This document shows positions 5,616 to 14,513 of a DNA stretch of 20,537 nt, piece after piece. The first letter of the stretch is position 1. Each line of letters begins with the position of its first letter. The translations under genes and the position numbers were made by a program. Below the pieces are notes generated by a model. That model searched no databases. It saw nothing but the letters and a program-made list of their open reading frames with translations, and was not told the origin of the DNA. Source of the stretch: DATFEN01 sp035691285 (GTDB taxonomy: Bacteria > Acidobacteriota > Vicinamibacteria > Fen-336); the NCBI GenBank assembly GCA_035691285.1, contig DASSJI010000073.1:1-20537 (forward strand), read 5' to 3'.

Positions 5616-7090
5616 CGCTGCGCGAGCTGCTCGCCGTCGTGCCGGGCGCCGAGCTCCACGGCGACGGCTCGCTCGCCGTGGGCGGCGTGAGCCACGACTC
5701 GCGCCGGGTCGCGGCCGGGGCGCTGTTCGTGGCGATCCGCGGCCTCCAGACCGACGGCAACCAGTACGTCGAGGCCGCGCTGCGCAAGGGCGCCGTCGCC
5801 GTCGTCTCCGAGGAGGCGCCGCGGCCCGGCTTTCACGCCCCCTGGGTGCGCGTGAAGGACGCCCGCGAGGCCCTGGCGCTCCTCTCCGCCGCGCAGCTCG
5901 GGCACCCGTCCCGGCGCCTGACGCTCGTGGGCGTGACCGGCACCAACGGCAAGACCACGACCACGTACCTGATCGACGCGATCCTGCGGGCCGCGGGCCA
6001 CCGGACCGGCCTCGTGGGCACGGTCCAGTACCGGGTCGGCGACCGCCTCGCCGAGGCCGTGCGCACGACGCCCGAGTCCTCGGACTTGCACGAGCTGTTC
6101 CGGGACATGGTGGACGCCGGCGCGAGCCACGCCGTGCTCGAGGTCTCCTCCCATTCCCTGGCCCTGAAGCGCGTCCACGGCTGCGACTTCCACGTGGCGG
6201 TCTTCACCAACCTCACCCGCGACCACCTCGACTTCCACGGCGACATGGACCGCTACTTCGCCGCCAAGCGCGCGCTCTTCGACACGGGGCTGCGGGCGGA
6301 CGGACACGCCGTGGTGAACGCCGACGACGACCGCGCCCCGGAGCTCGTCCGCGCGTCGCGAGGCGCGGTCCTGACCTACGGCATCGAGCGCGACGCCCTG
6401 TGCCGCGCCGAGGACCTCTCGCTGTCCCTGGCGGGCGCCCGCTTCACGCTGCGCACGCCGGAGGGACGCCTGGCGCTCGAGACGCCGCTCCTGGGCCGCT
6501 TCAACGTCCAGAACGTGCTGGCGGCCTGCGCCACGGCCTTCGCCCTGGGCGTGCCGCGGGACGCGGTCCCGCGCGGGGTCGCTTCACTCAAGGGAGTTCC
6601 CGGCCGGATGGAGCGCGTCGCGGCGGGGCAGGAGTTCGCGGTGATCGTGGACTACGCCCACACCGACGACGCCCTGCGCAACCTGCTCGAGACCGTGCGC
6701 GAGCTGCGGCCGCGCCGCGTGATCGCCGTCTTCGGCTGCGGCGGCGACCGCGACCGGACGAAGCGTCCGCTGATGGGCGCCGTGGCCGCGCGCCTCGCCG
6801 ACGTGGCGGTCGTGACCTCCGACAACCCGCGGAGCGAGCCGCCCGAGGCCATCATCGAGGACATCGTCCGCGGCATGAACGGCTACGGCAAGGCCGAGCG
6901 CCGCGTCGTGGTGGACCGCCGCGAGGCCATCGCCAAGGCCCTCGAGATGGCCTCCCCGGGCGACGCGGTGGTGATCGCCGGCAAGGGCCACGAGACCTAC
7001 CAGGTGCTGCGAGAGCGGACGATCCCCTTCGACGACCGGCAGGTGGCCCGCGACGTGCTGCTGCGCCTCCAGCCCAAGGGAAGGGCATGA
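5612..7090 (+). CDS. murE: UDP-N-acetylmuramoyl-L-alanyl-D-glutamate--2,6-diaminopimelate ligase
   Basis: An ATP-dependent cytosolic ligase adding the third residue of the stem peptide. The start is GTG at 5612 (GTGA overlap with ftsI, GGAG 7 nt upstream), giving 492 residues, a normal length. The P-loop GTNGKTTTT lies at about 110-118, followed by YAHTDDAL and FGCGGDRDRTKRP. DNPR at 404-407 is the signature that distinguishes meso-diaminopimelate ligases (E. coli DNPR 413-416) from lysine-adding ones, so the peptidoglycan is predicted to be DAP-type. An upstream TTG/GTG region around 5588 is open in frame but would extend into the PASTA domain of FtsI and is not needed. It overlaps murF by 4 nt. 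Confidence 0.97.
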   Translation: MTLRELLAVVPGAELHGDGSLAVGGVSHDSRRVAAGALFVAIRGLQTDGNQYVEAALRKGAVAVVSEEAPRPGFHAPWVRVKDAREALALLSAAQLGHPSRRLTLVGVTGTNGKTTTTYLIDAILRAAGHRTGLVGTVQYRVGDRLAEAVRTTPESSDLHELFRDMVDAGASHAVLEVSSHSLALKRVHGCDFHVAVFTNLTRDHLDFHGDMDRYFAAKRALFDTGLRADGHAVVNADDDRAPELVRASRGAVLTYGIERDALCRAEDLSLSLAGARFTLRTPEGRLALETPLLGRFNVQNVLAACATAFALGVPRDAVPRGVASLKGVPGRMERVAAGQEFAVIVDYAHTDDALRNLLETVRELRPRRVIAVFGCGGDRDRTKRPLMGAVAARLADVAVVTSDNPRSEPPEAIIEDIVRGMNGYGKAERRVVVDRREAIAKALEMASPGDAVVIAGKGHETYQVLRERTIPFDDRQVARDVLLRLQPKGRA

Positions 7091-8478
7091 GGGAGGCCCT
7101 CCTGGCCACGCTCCCGCAGACCCTCGAGGACGTCGCGGCGATCACCGGCGGGCGTCTCGTGCAGGGCTCTCCGGTCGCCCCGTACGCGGGCGTGTCGATC
7201 GACTCGCGCACGCTGCGGAAGGAGGAGCTGTTCTTCGCGATCGCCGGCCCCCGCTTCGACGGCCACGACTTCGTGGACGACGCGGCCCGGCGCGGCGCCG
7301 CGGCCGCCGTGGTGCACCGCGACGTGCCCGGCGCGGGCCTGCCCCTGGTGCGGGTCGCGGACACCGCCACGGCGCTCCAGGCGCTCGGCCGCGAGACGCG
7401 GCGGCGGGCGGCGATCCGGGTCGTCGCGATCACGGGCTCCGTCGGCAAGACGACCACGAAGGAGATGGCGGCGGCGCTCCTCGCGAAGCGCGGTCCCGTG
7501 CTCAAGACCGAGGGCAACCTCAACAACCGGTACGGCCTGCCCCTGACGCTGCTGCGCCTGCAGGCGCGCCACGCCGCCGCGGCGCTGGAGCTGGGCATGT
7601 CGGCGCCGGGGGAGCTGCGCGTGCTCGCCGGCATCGCGCAGCCCGACGTCGCCGTGATCACGCGCATCGCCCCGGTCCATCTCGAGTTCTTCGCCTCCCT
7701 CGAGGCGATCGCCGACGCCAAGGCCGAGATCCTCGAGGGGCTGCGCCCGGACGGCACCGCCGTCCTGAACGGCGACGACCCGCTGCAGCGCGCCCGCGGC
7801 GCGCGCCCCGGTCGCGTGGTGTGGTTCGGCCATGACCGCCGCCTGGACGTCTCGGCGGAGAACTGGCGCGGCTCGGCCGCGGGCATGCGCTTCGACCTCG
7901 TGATCGAGGGGAAGAAGCACGACGTGGCGCTGCCCCTGGCCGGGGCGCACTTCGTCGAGAACTTCCTCGCCGCCGCGGCCGCAGTCTGGGCCCTTGGCGT
8001 TCCGCCCGAGACGATCGCCGCGACGGCCCACGACCTCGCGCCGGCGCGCCACCGGGGCGAGCTGCTGCGCCTGGGCGAGGACGTCGTGGTCGTCGACGAC
8101 TGCTACAACTCGAACCCGGTCGCGGTGGAGGCGGCCCTCGACGCCCTGAAGCTCGCCGGCGAGAGGCGCCGCGTCGCGATCCTGGGCGACATGCTGGAGC
8201 TGGGAGCGACCGGCCCGGCCCTGCACCGCAAGGCCGGCGAGCGCGCGGCCGCGACGGCGCGGCTCGTGGTCGGCGTCGGCCCGCTCGCGGCCGAGCTGGT
8301 GGCCGGCGCGGCGCCCCACGCCGAGACGCGCCACTACGCCGACGCCGCGGCCGCCGCGGCGGCGGTCGCGGAGCTGGTGCAGCCCGGCGACGCCGTGCTC
8401 GTGAAGGGATCGCGAGGCGTGGGCCTCGAGAGCGTCGTGGAGGCGCTCTCGGCCCGCTTCGGGAGAGAGCGGCGCTGA
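7087..8478 (+). CDS. murF: UDP-N-acetylmuramoyl-tripeptide--D-alanyl-D-alanine ligase
   Basis: Adds the D-Ala-D-Ala dipeptide to complete the UDP-MurNAc-pentapeptide. 463 residues. The ATP P-loop ITGSVGKTTTK starts around residue 115 (GSVGKTTT at 117-124), followed by the MurF pattern EGNLNNRYGLPLTLL and LELGMSAPGEL. Later come DDCYNSNP, ILGDMLELG and VKGSRG near the C-terminus. ATG at 7087 overlaps the murE stop (ATGA) and is preceded by AAGGGAAGG. The dipeptide is made by D-Ala-D-Ala ligase (ddl), which is not in the window. The C-terminal domain has a long Ala-rich stretch (ADAAAAAAAVAEL), probably a helix expanded by GC-rich codons. Confidence 0.97.
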   Translation: MREALLATLPQTLEDVAAITGGRLVQGSPVAPYAGVSIDSRTLRKEELFFAIAGPRFDGHDFVDDAARRGAAAAVVHRDVPGAGLPLVRVADTATALQALGRETRRRAAIRVVAITGSVGKTTTKEMAAALLAKRGPVLKTEGNLNNRYGLPLTLLRLQARHAAAALELGMSAPGELRVLAGIAQPDVAVITRIAPVHLEFFASLEAIADAKAEILEGLRPDGTAVLNGDDPLQRARGARPGRVVWFGHDRRLDVSAENWRGSAAGMRFDLVIEGKKHDVALPLAGAHFVENFLAAAAAVWALGVPPETIAATAHDLAPARHRGELLRLGEDVVVVDDCYNSNPVAVEAALDALKLAGERRRVAILGDMLELGATGPALHRKAGERAAATARLVVGVGPLAAELVAGAAPHAETRHYADAAAAAAAVAELVQPGDAVLVKGSRGVGLESVVEALSARFGRERR

Positions 8479-9569
8479 TGCTGTTCCACCTGCTGACGCT
8501 CTTCCGCCACGACGTTCCGGGCATGAACGTGGTCCGCTACATCACGTTCCGCACCGCGGTGGCGAGCCTGACGGCGCTCTTCCTCGTGCTCGTCCTGGGC
8601 CCATGGATGATCGAGCGCCTGCGCCGCCTCCAGATCGGCCAGCACGTCCGCGAGGAGGCCCCCGTCGGCCACCAGACCAAGGCCGGCACGCCCACCATGG
8701 GCGGGATCCTGATCCTGGCAGGGATCCTGGTCCCCACGCTCCTGTGGGCCGACCTCACCAACCGCAACGTGTGGATCCTGGTGGTGGCCACGGCGCTCTT
8801 CGGCGCGATCGGCTTCGCCGACGACTACCTGAAGGTCGTGAAGAAGCAGAGCCTGGGGCTCACGGCCAAGCTGAAGATCCGCGGCCAGGTCACGGTGGGC
8901 CTGGTCCTGGGGATCGTCCTCTACCTGCTCGCCCAGAGCGAGCCGACCCACTACTCGACGCGCCTGCTCCTGCCGTTCTTCAAGAACGCGATGCCGGACC
9001 TGGAGGCGTTCTACATCCTGCTCGCGGTCGCGGTGGTGGTGGGCGCCTCGAACGCCGTGAACCTCACCGACGGGCTCGACGGCCTGGCCATCGGCTCGAT
9101 GCTGATCGCCTCGGCCGCCTTCACCGTGCTCGCCTACGTCTCGGGCCACCGGGTCTTCTCGGACTACCTGGACCTGCTCTACCTGCCCGGGGCCGGCGAG
9201 ATCACGATCTTCTGCGGCGCCATGGTCGGCGCGTCCATGGGCTTCCTGTGGTGGAACTGCTATCCGGCCCAGGTGTTCATGGGCGACGTCGGCAGCCTGG
9301 CCCTCGGCGGCGCCCTCGGCACCGTGGCGCTGCTCATCAAGCAGGAGCTCCTGCTGTTCTCCGTGGGCGGCCTGTTCGTCCTCGAGGCGCTCTCGGTGAT
9401 CCTGCAGGTCGGCTCCTACAAGCTGCGCGGCAAGCGCGTCTTCCGCATGGCGCCTCTCCACCACCACTTCGAGCTGGTCGGGTGGAAGGAGCCGCAGATC
9501 ATCATCCGCTTCTGGATCGCGGCGTTCGTCTTCGCGCTGTTCTCGCTCACGACGCTGAAGCTGAGGTGA
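8478..9569 (+). CDS. mraY: Phospho-N-acetylmuramoyl-pentapeptide-transferase
   Basis: An integral membrane enzyme that transfers phospho-MurNAc-pentapeptide to undecaprenyl phosphate, giving lipid I. 363 residues with about ten hydrophobic segments. Diagnostic motifs are GTPTMGG (70-76), FADDYLK (113-119, with the Asp pair that binds magnesium), NLTDGLDGLA near 195-205, GDVGSLALGG, and the HHH loop at 328-330 (PLHHHFE). ATG at 8478 shares one base with the murF stop (TGATG). Its N-terminus MLFHLLTLF followed by FRTAVASLTAL is the usual MraY start. A 12-bp gap separates it from murD, the largest spacing between genes of the core operon. Confidence 0.98.
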   Translation: MLFHLLTLFRHDVPGMNVVRYITFRTAVASLTALFLVLVLGPWMIERLRRLQIGQHVREEAPVGHQTKAGTPTMGGILILAGILVPTLLWADLTNRNVWILVVATALFGAIGFADDYLKVVKKQSLGLTAKLKIRGQVTVGLVLGIVLYLLAQSEPTHYSTRLLLPFFKNAMPDLEAFYILLAVAVVVGASNAVNLTDGLDGLAIGSMLIASAAFTVLAYVSGHRVFSDYLDLLYLPGAGEITIFCGAMVGASMGFLWWNCYPAQVFMGDVGSLALGGALGTVALLIKQELLLFSVGGLFVLEALSVILQVGSYKLRGKRVFRMAPLHHHFELVGWKEPQIIIRFWIAAFVFALFSLTTLKLR

Positions 9570-9581
9570 CATGAGATCGCC

Positions 9582-10973
9582 ATGGGCGTGGAGGGGAAAC
9601 CCGTCGTGGTCGTCGGGCTGGCGCGGTCGGGGATCAAGGCGGCGCAGCTCCTCGCGCGGAGCGGCGCGGCTGTCGTGGCCACCGACCGGAAGCCGGCGCG
9701 GGAGCTCACGGAGGAGGCCCTGAGCCTGCAGGAGCGGGGGGTCCGGTTGGAGCTGGGCGGGCACGCGCCCGGGACGTTCCTGGGCGCGGCGATGATCGTG
9801 GTGTCCCCGGGGGTGCCGTGGGACCTGCCCGAGCTCGAGGCGGCGCGCCGGGCCGGCGTCCCGGTGATCGCGGAGCTGGAGCTGGGCTTCCGCCAGATCA
9901 CCGGCACCGTCGCCGCGGTCACGGGGACGAAGGGCAAGTCCACGACCACGGCGGCCCTGGGCGCGATGCTCCGAGAGGCGGGCAAGGACGTGCGCGTGGG
10001 CGGCAACATCGGCCAGGCCCTGACCGGCCTGCTCGAGGGCGCCGGGCGCGAGACCCACTTCGTGCTCGAGGTCTCGAGCTTCCAGCTCGAGGGCACGGAA
10101 CGCTTCCACCCTCGGCTGGCGCTCGTCCTGAACCTGAGCGCGGACCACCTGGACCGGCACCGGAGCTTCGAAGACTACGTCCGCGCCAAGGGTCGCATCT
10201 TCCGGAACATGACGGCCGACGACTGGACGGTGGTGAACGCCGACGAGCCGCAGGTCCTGGCGCTGGCCCGGGACGCCCGCGCCCGCCTCGTGCTCTTCCG
10301 GGCCGCGCCCGATGCCGCGCCGCCCGAGGGCGACGCGGCCTACTTCGCGAAGGGCGAAGCGAGGCTCCGCCTGGGCGGCCGCGATGAAGCGCTGTTCGCG
10401 CTGCGGGACGTGCGCCTGCCCGGCGCCCACCTGGCGGCCGACCTGCTCGCCGCCGCGGCCGGAGCGCGGCTCCTGGGCGCGACGCCGGAGGCGATCGCCC
10501 GCGCCGTGCGGGGCTTCGACGGCGTCGAGCACGTGCTCGAGCGCGTGGCCGAGATCGCCGGGGTCACGTTCTTCAACGACTCGAAGGCCACGAACGTGGA
10601 CGCCGCGATCAAGAGCCTCGAGGCCTTCTCCCGGCCCGTGCTCGCGATCATGGGCGGCCGCTTCAAGGGAGGCGACCTCGGCCTGCTGCAGCCGTCGGTG
10701 GAGGCCCACGCCAAGGCCGTGTTCGTGATCGGCGAGGCCCGCGAGGCGCTGGCGCGCGCCCTGGCCGCCGCCGCGCCCGTCGTCTGGTGCGAGTCGCTGC
10801 GCGAGGCCGTGGAGCGGGCCTACGCCGCGGCCGAGCCGGGCGACGCCGTGGTGCTGGCGCCGGCCTGCGCCTCCTTCGACATGTTCCGCGACTACGCGGA
10901 CCGCGGGCGCGCGTTCAAGGCCTGTGTCCAGGAGCTGGCGCGCGCGACCCGGGAGCGGAGCGCCGATGGCTAG
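9582..10973 (+). CDS. murD: UDP-N-acetylmuramoyl-L-alanine--D-glutamate ligase
   Basis: Adds D-Glu to UDP-MurNAc-L-Ala. 463 residues. The N-terminal UDP-binding fold starts VVVVGLARSGIKAA. The P-loop VTGTKGKSTTT has the Lys-Ser pair at 119-120, with Lys117 in place of the more usual Asn of GTNGKST. Further motifs are EVSSFQLEGTERF, LNLSADHLDRH, FNDSKATN, GGRFKGGDL and LAPACASFDMFRDY close to the C-terminus. ATG at 9582 fits the family start. An ATG at 9571 is in another frame, and the best purine-rich ribosome site (GAGG at 9563) is rather far away, so initiation may depend on coupling to mraY. It overlaps ftsW by 8 nt. Confidence 0.97.
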   Translation: MGVEGKPVVVVGLARSGIKAAQLLARSGAAVVATDRKPARELTEEALSLQERGVRLELGGHAPGTFLGAAMIVVSPGVPWDLPELEAARRAGVPVIAELELGFRQITGTVAAVTGTKGKSTTTAALGAMLREAGKDVRVGGNIGQALTGLLEGAGRETHFVLEVSSFQLEGTERFHPRLALVLNLSADHLDRHRSFEDYVRAKGRIFRNMTADDWTVVNADEPQVLALARDARARLVLFRAAPDAAPPEGDAAYFAKGEARLRLGGRDEALFALRDVRLPGAHLAADLLAAAAGARLLGATPEAIARAVRGFDGVEHVLERVAEIAGVTFFNDSKATNVDAAIKSLEAFSRPVLAIMGGRFKGGDLGLLQPSVEAHAKAVFVIGEAREALARALAAAAPVVWCESLREAVERAYAAAEPGDAVVLAPACASFDMFRDYADRGRAFKACVQELARATRERSADG

Positions 10974-12054
10974 GAAGCTCTCCTCCGACCGGACGCTCTT
11001 CGCCGTCACCGTGGCCCTGCTCGGCATCGGGCTCGTCACGGTGTGGAGCGCCAGCTCGGCCCTGGCCCAGGAGCACCACGGCAGCGCCTACCACTTCCTC
11101 GCGCGCCAGGCGATGTGGGCCGGCCTCGGCCTCGTCGCGATGTTCCTGGCCATCCGCATGGACTACCGCCGGCTGCGGGACCGGTCGCTCGTGTTCGGCC
11201 TGCTGGGAGCCTCGACGCTGCTCCTGATCCTGGTGCTGTTCCTCCCCACCGTGAACGAGACCCACCGCTGGATCCGCATCGGCGCGCTCTCGTTCCAGCC
11301 CGCCGAGCTGGCCAAGGTCGCGCTCATCCTGTTCCTCGCGTACTACCTGGAGAAGAAGGACGGCCGCACCCACGAGGCGCTCACCGTGGTGCCCGCGCTC
11401 CTGATCGTGGGCTGGTTCGCGTTCCTCGTCTTCATCCAGCCCGACCTGGGCAGCGCCGCGACGCTGGTGCTGATCGCCGCGGTGGTGCTGTTCCTGGCCG
11501 GCGTGCGGCTGCGCTACTTCGCGGCGCTCTTCCTCGTGGCGCTGCCGGTGATCGTCTACGCGGTCTCGAGCGCGGCCTACCGGCGCGACCGCATCGAGGC
11601 CTTCATCAACCCGTGGTCCGACGCCCGCGGCTCCGGCTACCAGATCATCCAGAGCCTGATCGCGCTGGGCACCGGCGGGCTCACGGGGGTGGGCCTGATG
11701 GAGGGCCGGCAGAAGCTGTTCTACCTGCCCTACCCGTACTCCGACTTCATCTTCGCGGTGCTCGGCGAGGAGCTGGGCTTCCTGGGAGCGGCCGCGGTGC
11801 TGGCCGGCTTCCTGCTCTTCCTCTGGCGCGGCCTGCGCGCGGCCTCGCTCGCCCCGGACGCCTTCAGCCGCTACCTGGCCGCGGGGCTGACCCTCGAGAT
11901 CGTGATGCAGGCGTTCATCAACGTCAGCGTGGTGCTGGGGCTCCTGCCCACGAAGGGGATCCCGCTCCCCTTCATCAGCGCGGGCGGGTCGTCGCTGGTG
12001 ATCACGCTGCTCTCGGTGGGGCTCGTGCTGAACGTGTCCCAGCACGCGGATTGA
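10966..12054 (+). CDS. ftsW: FtsW, septal SEDS peptidoglycan glycosyltransferase
   Basis: A polytopic membrane enzyme that polymerises lipid II into glycan strands at the septum together with FtsI. 362 residues with about ten membrane segments. SEDS motifs include TVNETHRWIRIGALSFQPAE, FIQPDLGSAAT, YPYSDFIFAVLGEELGF (its Asp corresponds to the residue proposed as catalytic in RodA/FtsW) and PTKGIPLPFISAGGSSL. The start is ATG at 10966 inside the end of murD (8-bp overlap), with GGAG about 9 nt upstream. An earlier in-frame start at 10924 would add 14 basic residues within murD and lacks support. The position between murD and murG is standard for ftsW rather than rodA. Confidence 0.97.
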   Translation: MARKLSSDRTLFAVTVALLGIGLVTVWSASSALAQEHHGSAYHFLARQAMWAGLGLVAMFLAIRMDYRRLRDRSLVFGLLGASTLLLILVLFLPTVNETHRWIRIGALSFQPAELAKVALILFLAYYLEKKDGRTHEALTVVPALLIVGWFAFLVFIQPDLGSAATLVLIAAVVLFLAGVRLRYFAALFLVALPVIVYAVSSAAYRRDRIEAFINPWSDARGSGYQIIQSLIALGTGGLTGVGLMEGRQKLFYLPYPYSDFIFAVLGEELGFLGAAAVLAGFLLFLWRGLRAASLAPDAFSRYLAAGLTLEIVMQAFINVSVVLGLLPTKGIPLPFISAGGSSLVITLLSVGLVLNVSQHAD

Positions 12055-12064
12055 GGATGCGGCC

Positions 12065-13135
12065 TTGGGAGCAACGTTCCTCGTGGCGGCCGGCGGAACG
12101 GGAGGGCATCTCTTCCCGGGCATCGCGGTGGCCGATGAGCTCAGGCGCCGCGACCCGGGGACGCGCGTCGTCTTCGTCGGCACGCCGCGCGGGCTCGAGG
12201 CGCGCCTCGTCCCCCGGGCCGGCTACGACCTGGTGCTGCTGCCGATCCTCCCGCTCATGGGCCAGGGCCTGCCCGGGACGCTGCGGGGGCTTCTCGCCCT
12301 GCCTCCGGCCCTGGTCCGGGCCCTGGCCCTCGTCCGCCGCGAGCGGCCGCGGGCCGTCCTGGGGATCGGCGGCTACGCGGGCGGACCGGTGGCCCTGGCG
12401 GCGGGCCTCCTCGGAGTGCCACTCGTGATCCTCGAACCCAACGCGAAGCCGGGCTTCACGAACCGCGTGCTCCGGCCTTTCGCGGCGAAGGCGGCTTGCG
12501 CCTACGAGGAGACGCGGGCGTGGTTCGGCGCGAAGGGAGTGCTCACCGGCAACCCGGTGCGCGGCGGCTTCGCCTCCCTGCCGCGGAAGGCGCACGCGGC
12601 GCCGCTCGCGTTGCTCGCCTTCGGCGGATCCCAGGGCTCGCGCGTCCTGAACGAGGCGCTCGTCGCGGCCCTGCCGCTCCTTCCGCCGGCCGAGCGCCTG
12701 CGGATCGTGCACCAGACCGGGCCCGCCATGCGCGACGCGGTGGCCGACGCCTACGCCAGGGCCGGACGCGCGGCGGAGGTGGTCGCGTTCCTCGACGACA
12801 TGGAGGCGCGCTTCGCCGGCGCCGACCTCGTGGTCTCGCGGAGCGGGGCGACGACCTGCGCCGAGCTGGGCGCCGCGGGCAAGGCCGCGGTGCTCGTGCC
12901 CTTCGCCAGGGCGGCCGACGACCACCAGCGCTCCAACGCCGCCGCCCTGCAGCGGGCAGGCGCGGCGGTGATGCTCGAGGAGAAGGACTTGAGCGGAGCG
13001 TCGCTGGCCGCGGCGATCGCGTCGCTCGTCGACGAGCCCGCACGGATCGAGGCGATGGAAGAGCGGGCGCGGGCGCTGGGGCGACCCGGCGCGGCGGCGC
13101 GCGTCGCGGACCTGCTGGTGGAAGCGGGAGCGTGA
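12065..13135 (+). CDS. murG: UDP-GlcNAc:undecaprenyl-PP-MurNAc-pentapeptide GlcNAc transferase
   Basis: A peripheral membrane glycosyltransferase of the GT-B fold that converts lipid I to lipid II on the inner face of the membrane. 356 residues. The N-terminal glycine-rich loop GGTGGHLFPG lies at 10-19. GIGGYAGGPVALAA, EPNAKPGFTNR and LLAFGGSQGSR mark the two Rossmann domains, and the sugar-nucleotide site SRSGATTCAELGAAGKAAVL is followed by DDHQRSNA. The start appears to be TTG at 12065: GAGG lies 8 nt upstream (overlapping the ftsW stop), and it gives the usual short lead before GGTGGH. The ATG at 12057 is in the wrong frame, and GTG at 12083 would leave almost no first strand. Confidence 0.97.
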   Translation: MGATFLVAAGGTGGHLFPGIAVADELRRRDPGTRVVFVGTPRGLEARLVPRAGYDLVLLPILPLMGQGLPGTLRGLLALPPALVRALALVRRERPRAVLGIGGYAGGPVALAAGLLGVPLVILEPNAKPGFTNRVLRPFAAKAACAYEETRAWFGAKGVLTGNPVRGGFASLPRKAHAAPLALLAFGGSQGSRVLNEALVAALPLLPPAERLRIVHQTGPAMRDAVADAYARAGRAAEVVAFLDDMEARFAGADLVVSRSGATTCAELGAAGKAAVLVPFARAADDHQRSNAAALQRAGAAVMLEEKDLSGASLAAAIASLVDEPARIEAMEERARALGRPGAAARVADLLVEAGA

Positions 13136-13136
13136 C

Positions 13137-14513
13137 GTGTTCCAGCGCATCCAGCGCATCCACTTCGTCGGCATCGGAGGCTCGGGCATGAGCGGGATCG
13201 CCGAGGTGCTCCTGAACCTCGGCTACCAGGTGTCGGGGTCGGACCAGAGGCGGTCGGCGGTCACCGACCGGCTGGCCTCCCTCGGGGCACGCGTCTTCGA
13301 AGGCCACGCGCCGTCCCACGTCGCCGGCGCACAGGTCGTGGTCACGTCCACGGCCGTCCAGGCCGACAACCCCGAGGTGGTCGAGGCGCGGGCGCGGAGC
13401 GTCCCGGTGATCCCGCGCGCCGAGATGCTCGCCGAGCTGATGCGCCTCAAGTACGGCGTGGCGGTGGCCGGCAGCCACGGCAAGACCACGACCACCTCGA
13501 TGGTGGCCCTCGTCCTCGACCAGGGCGGCCTCGACCCGACCGTCGTCGTCGGCGGGCGGCTCGGCGTGCTGGGCTCGGGCGCGCGCCTCGGCAAGGGCGA
13601 CTTCATGGTGGCCGAGGCCGACGAGTCCGACCGCTCGTTCCTGAAGCTCTCGCCCACGCTCGCCGTGGTCACGAACATCGACCGCGAGCACCTCGACGCC
13701 TATCGCGACCTCAGGGACATCCAGGACGCCTTCGTCGGATTCGTCAACAAGGTCCCGTTCTACGGCGCGGCGGTGCTGTGCCTGGACGACCCGCCGGTGC
13801 AGGACGTGTTGCCGCGGGTCGAGCGTCGGGTGGTCAGCTACGGCCTCTCGCCCCAGGCCGACGTGACCGCCCGCGACCTGCAGGTCGGGCCGACCGGCTG
13901 CCGCTACGTGGCGGTCCACGGCGGCCAGGCGCTCGGGCCCGTCGACCTCAAGGTGCCGGGACGGCACAACGCGCTCAACTCGCTGGCGGCGGTGGCGGTC
14001 GGGCTCGACCTCGGCATCGCGTTCGAGCGCATCAGGGCCGGGCTCGAGGCCTTCGCCGGCGTGGACCGCCGCTTCCAGGTGCGCGGCGAGAAGGACGGCG
14101 TCGTCGTGATCGACGACTACGGCCACCACCCCACCGAGATCCGCGCCACCCTCGAGGCGCTCCGGGCTCGGGCGGGAGCGGGCCGCACCCTGGTGCTGTT
14201 CCAGCCCCACCGCTACACGCGGACGCAGGCGCTGTGGGACGAGTTCTGCCACGCCTTCCACGAGGCCGATCGCCTGCTCCTGACCGACGTCTACGCGGCG
14301 GGCGAGGCGGCCCGCGAGGGCGTGTCGGCCGAGGCCCTGGCCCGCGCCATCGCCGAGCGCGGCCATCGGAGCGTGGCGTACGCCGGCGACCTGGCGGCCG
14401 CCACCGAGCGCCTCCTCGCCGAGGCGAGGAAGGGCGACTTCGTGCTGACGCTGGGCGCGGGCAGCGTGTGGCACGCGGGAGAAGAGCTGCTGAGGCGATG
14501 GACCGGAGAGTGA
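13137..14513 (+). CDS. murC: UDP-N-acetylmuramate--L-alanine ligase
   Basis: First amino-acid ligase of the pathway; adds L-Ala to UDP-MurNAc in the cytosol. 458 residues. The N-terminus IHFVGIGGSGMSGIAEVL is the MurC UDP-binding signature. The P-loop AGSHGKTTTT lies at 111-120. EADESDRSFLKL, TNIDREHLDAY, IDDYGHHPTEI and FQPHRYTRT follow in order. The GTG start at 13137 comes 1 nt after the murG stop, with GGGAG 6 nt upstream. It is the committed step from the MurB product. No sign of a fusion with MurB or Ddl, which occurs in some lineages. Confidence 0.98.
   Translation: MFQRIQRIHFVGIGGSGMSGIAEVLLNLGYQVSGSDQRRSAVTDRLASLGARVFEGHAPSHVAGAQVVVTSTAVQADNPEVVEARARSVPVIPRAEMLAELMRLKYGVAVAGSHGKTTTTSMVALVLDQGGLDPTVVVGGRLGVLGSGARLGKGDFMVAEADESDRSFLKLSPTLAVVTNIDREHLDAYRDLRDIQDAFVGFVNKVPFYGAAVLCLDDPPVQDVLPRVERRVVSYGLSPQADVTARDLQVGPTGCRYVAVHGGQALGPVDLKVPGRHNALNSLAAVAVGLDLGIAFERIRAGLEAFAGVDRRFQVRGEKDGVVVIDDYGHHPTEIRATLEALRARAGAGRTLVLFQPHRYTRTQALWDEFCHAFHEADRLLLTDVYAAGEAAREGVSAEALARAIAERGHRSVAYAGDLAAATERLLAEARKGDFVLTLGAGSVWHAGEELLRRWTGE

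Noticed and set aside
9571..9581. ATG at 9571 as the murD start
   Set aside because: Not in the murD frame (11 bp from 9582); it gives no Mur-ligase sequence.
8334..11039. A 901-codon open frame on the - strand opposite mraY and murD
   Set aside because: In very GC-rich DNA, stop codons are rare in antisense frames. The translation is low-complexity (His/Arg/Gln/Ala-rich) and lies opposite clear genes with full motifs. The same applies to the other long antisense frames, such as 1007-2719, 3402-5168 and 12543-14474.
12057..12064. ATG at 12057 as the murG start
   Set aside because: Out of frame with GGTGGHLFPG. The TTG at 12065 is in frame and well spaced from GAGG.
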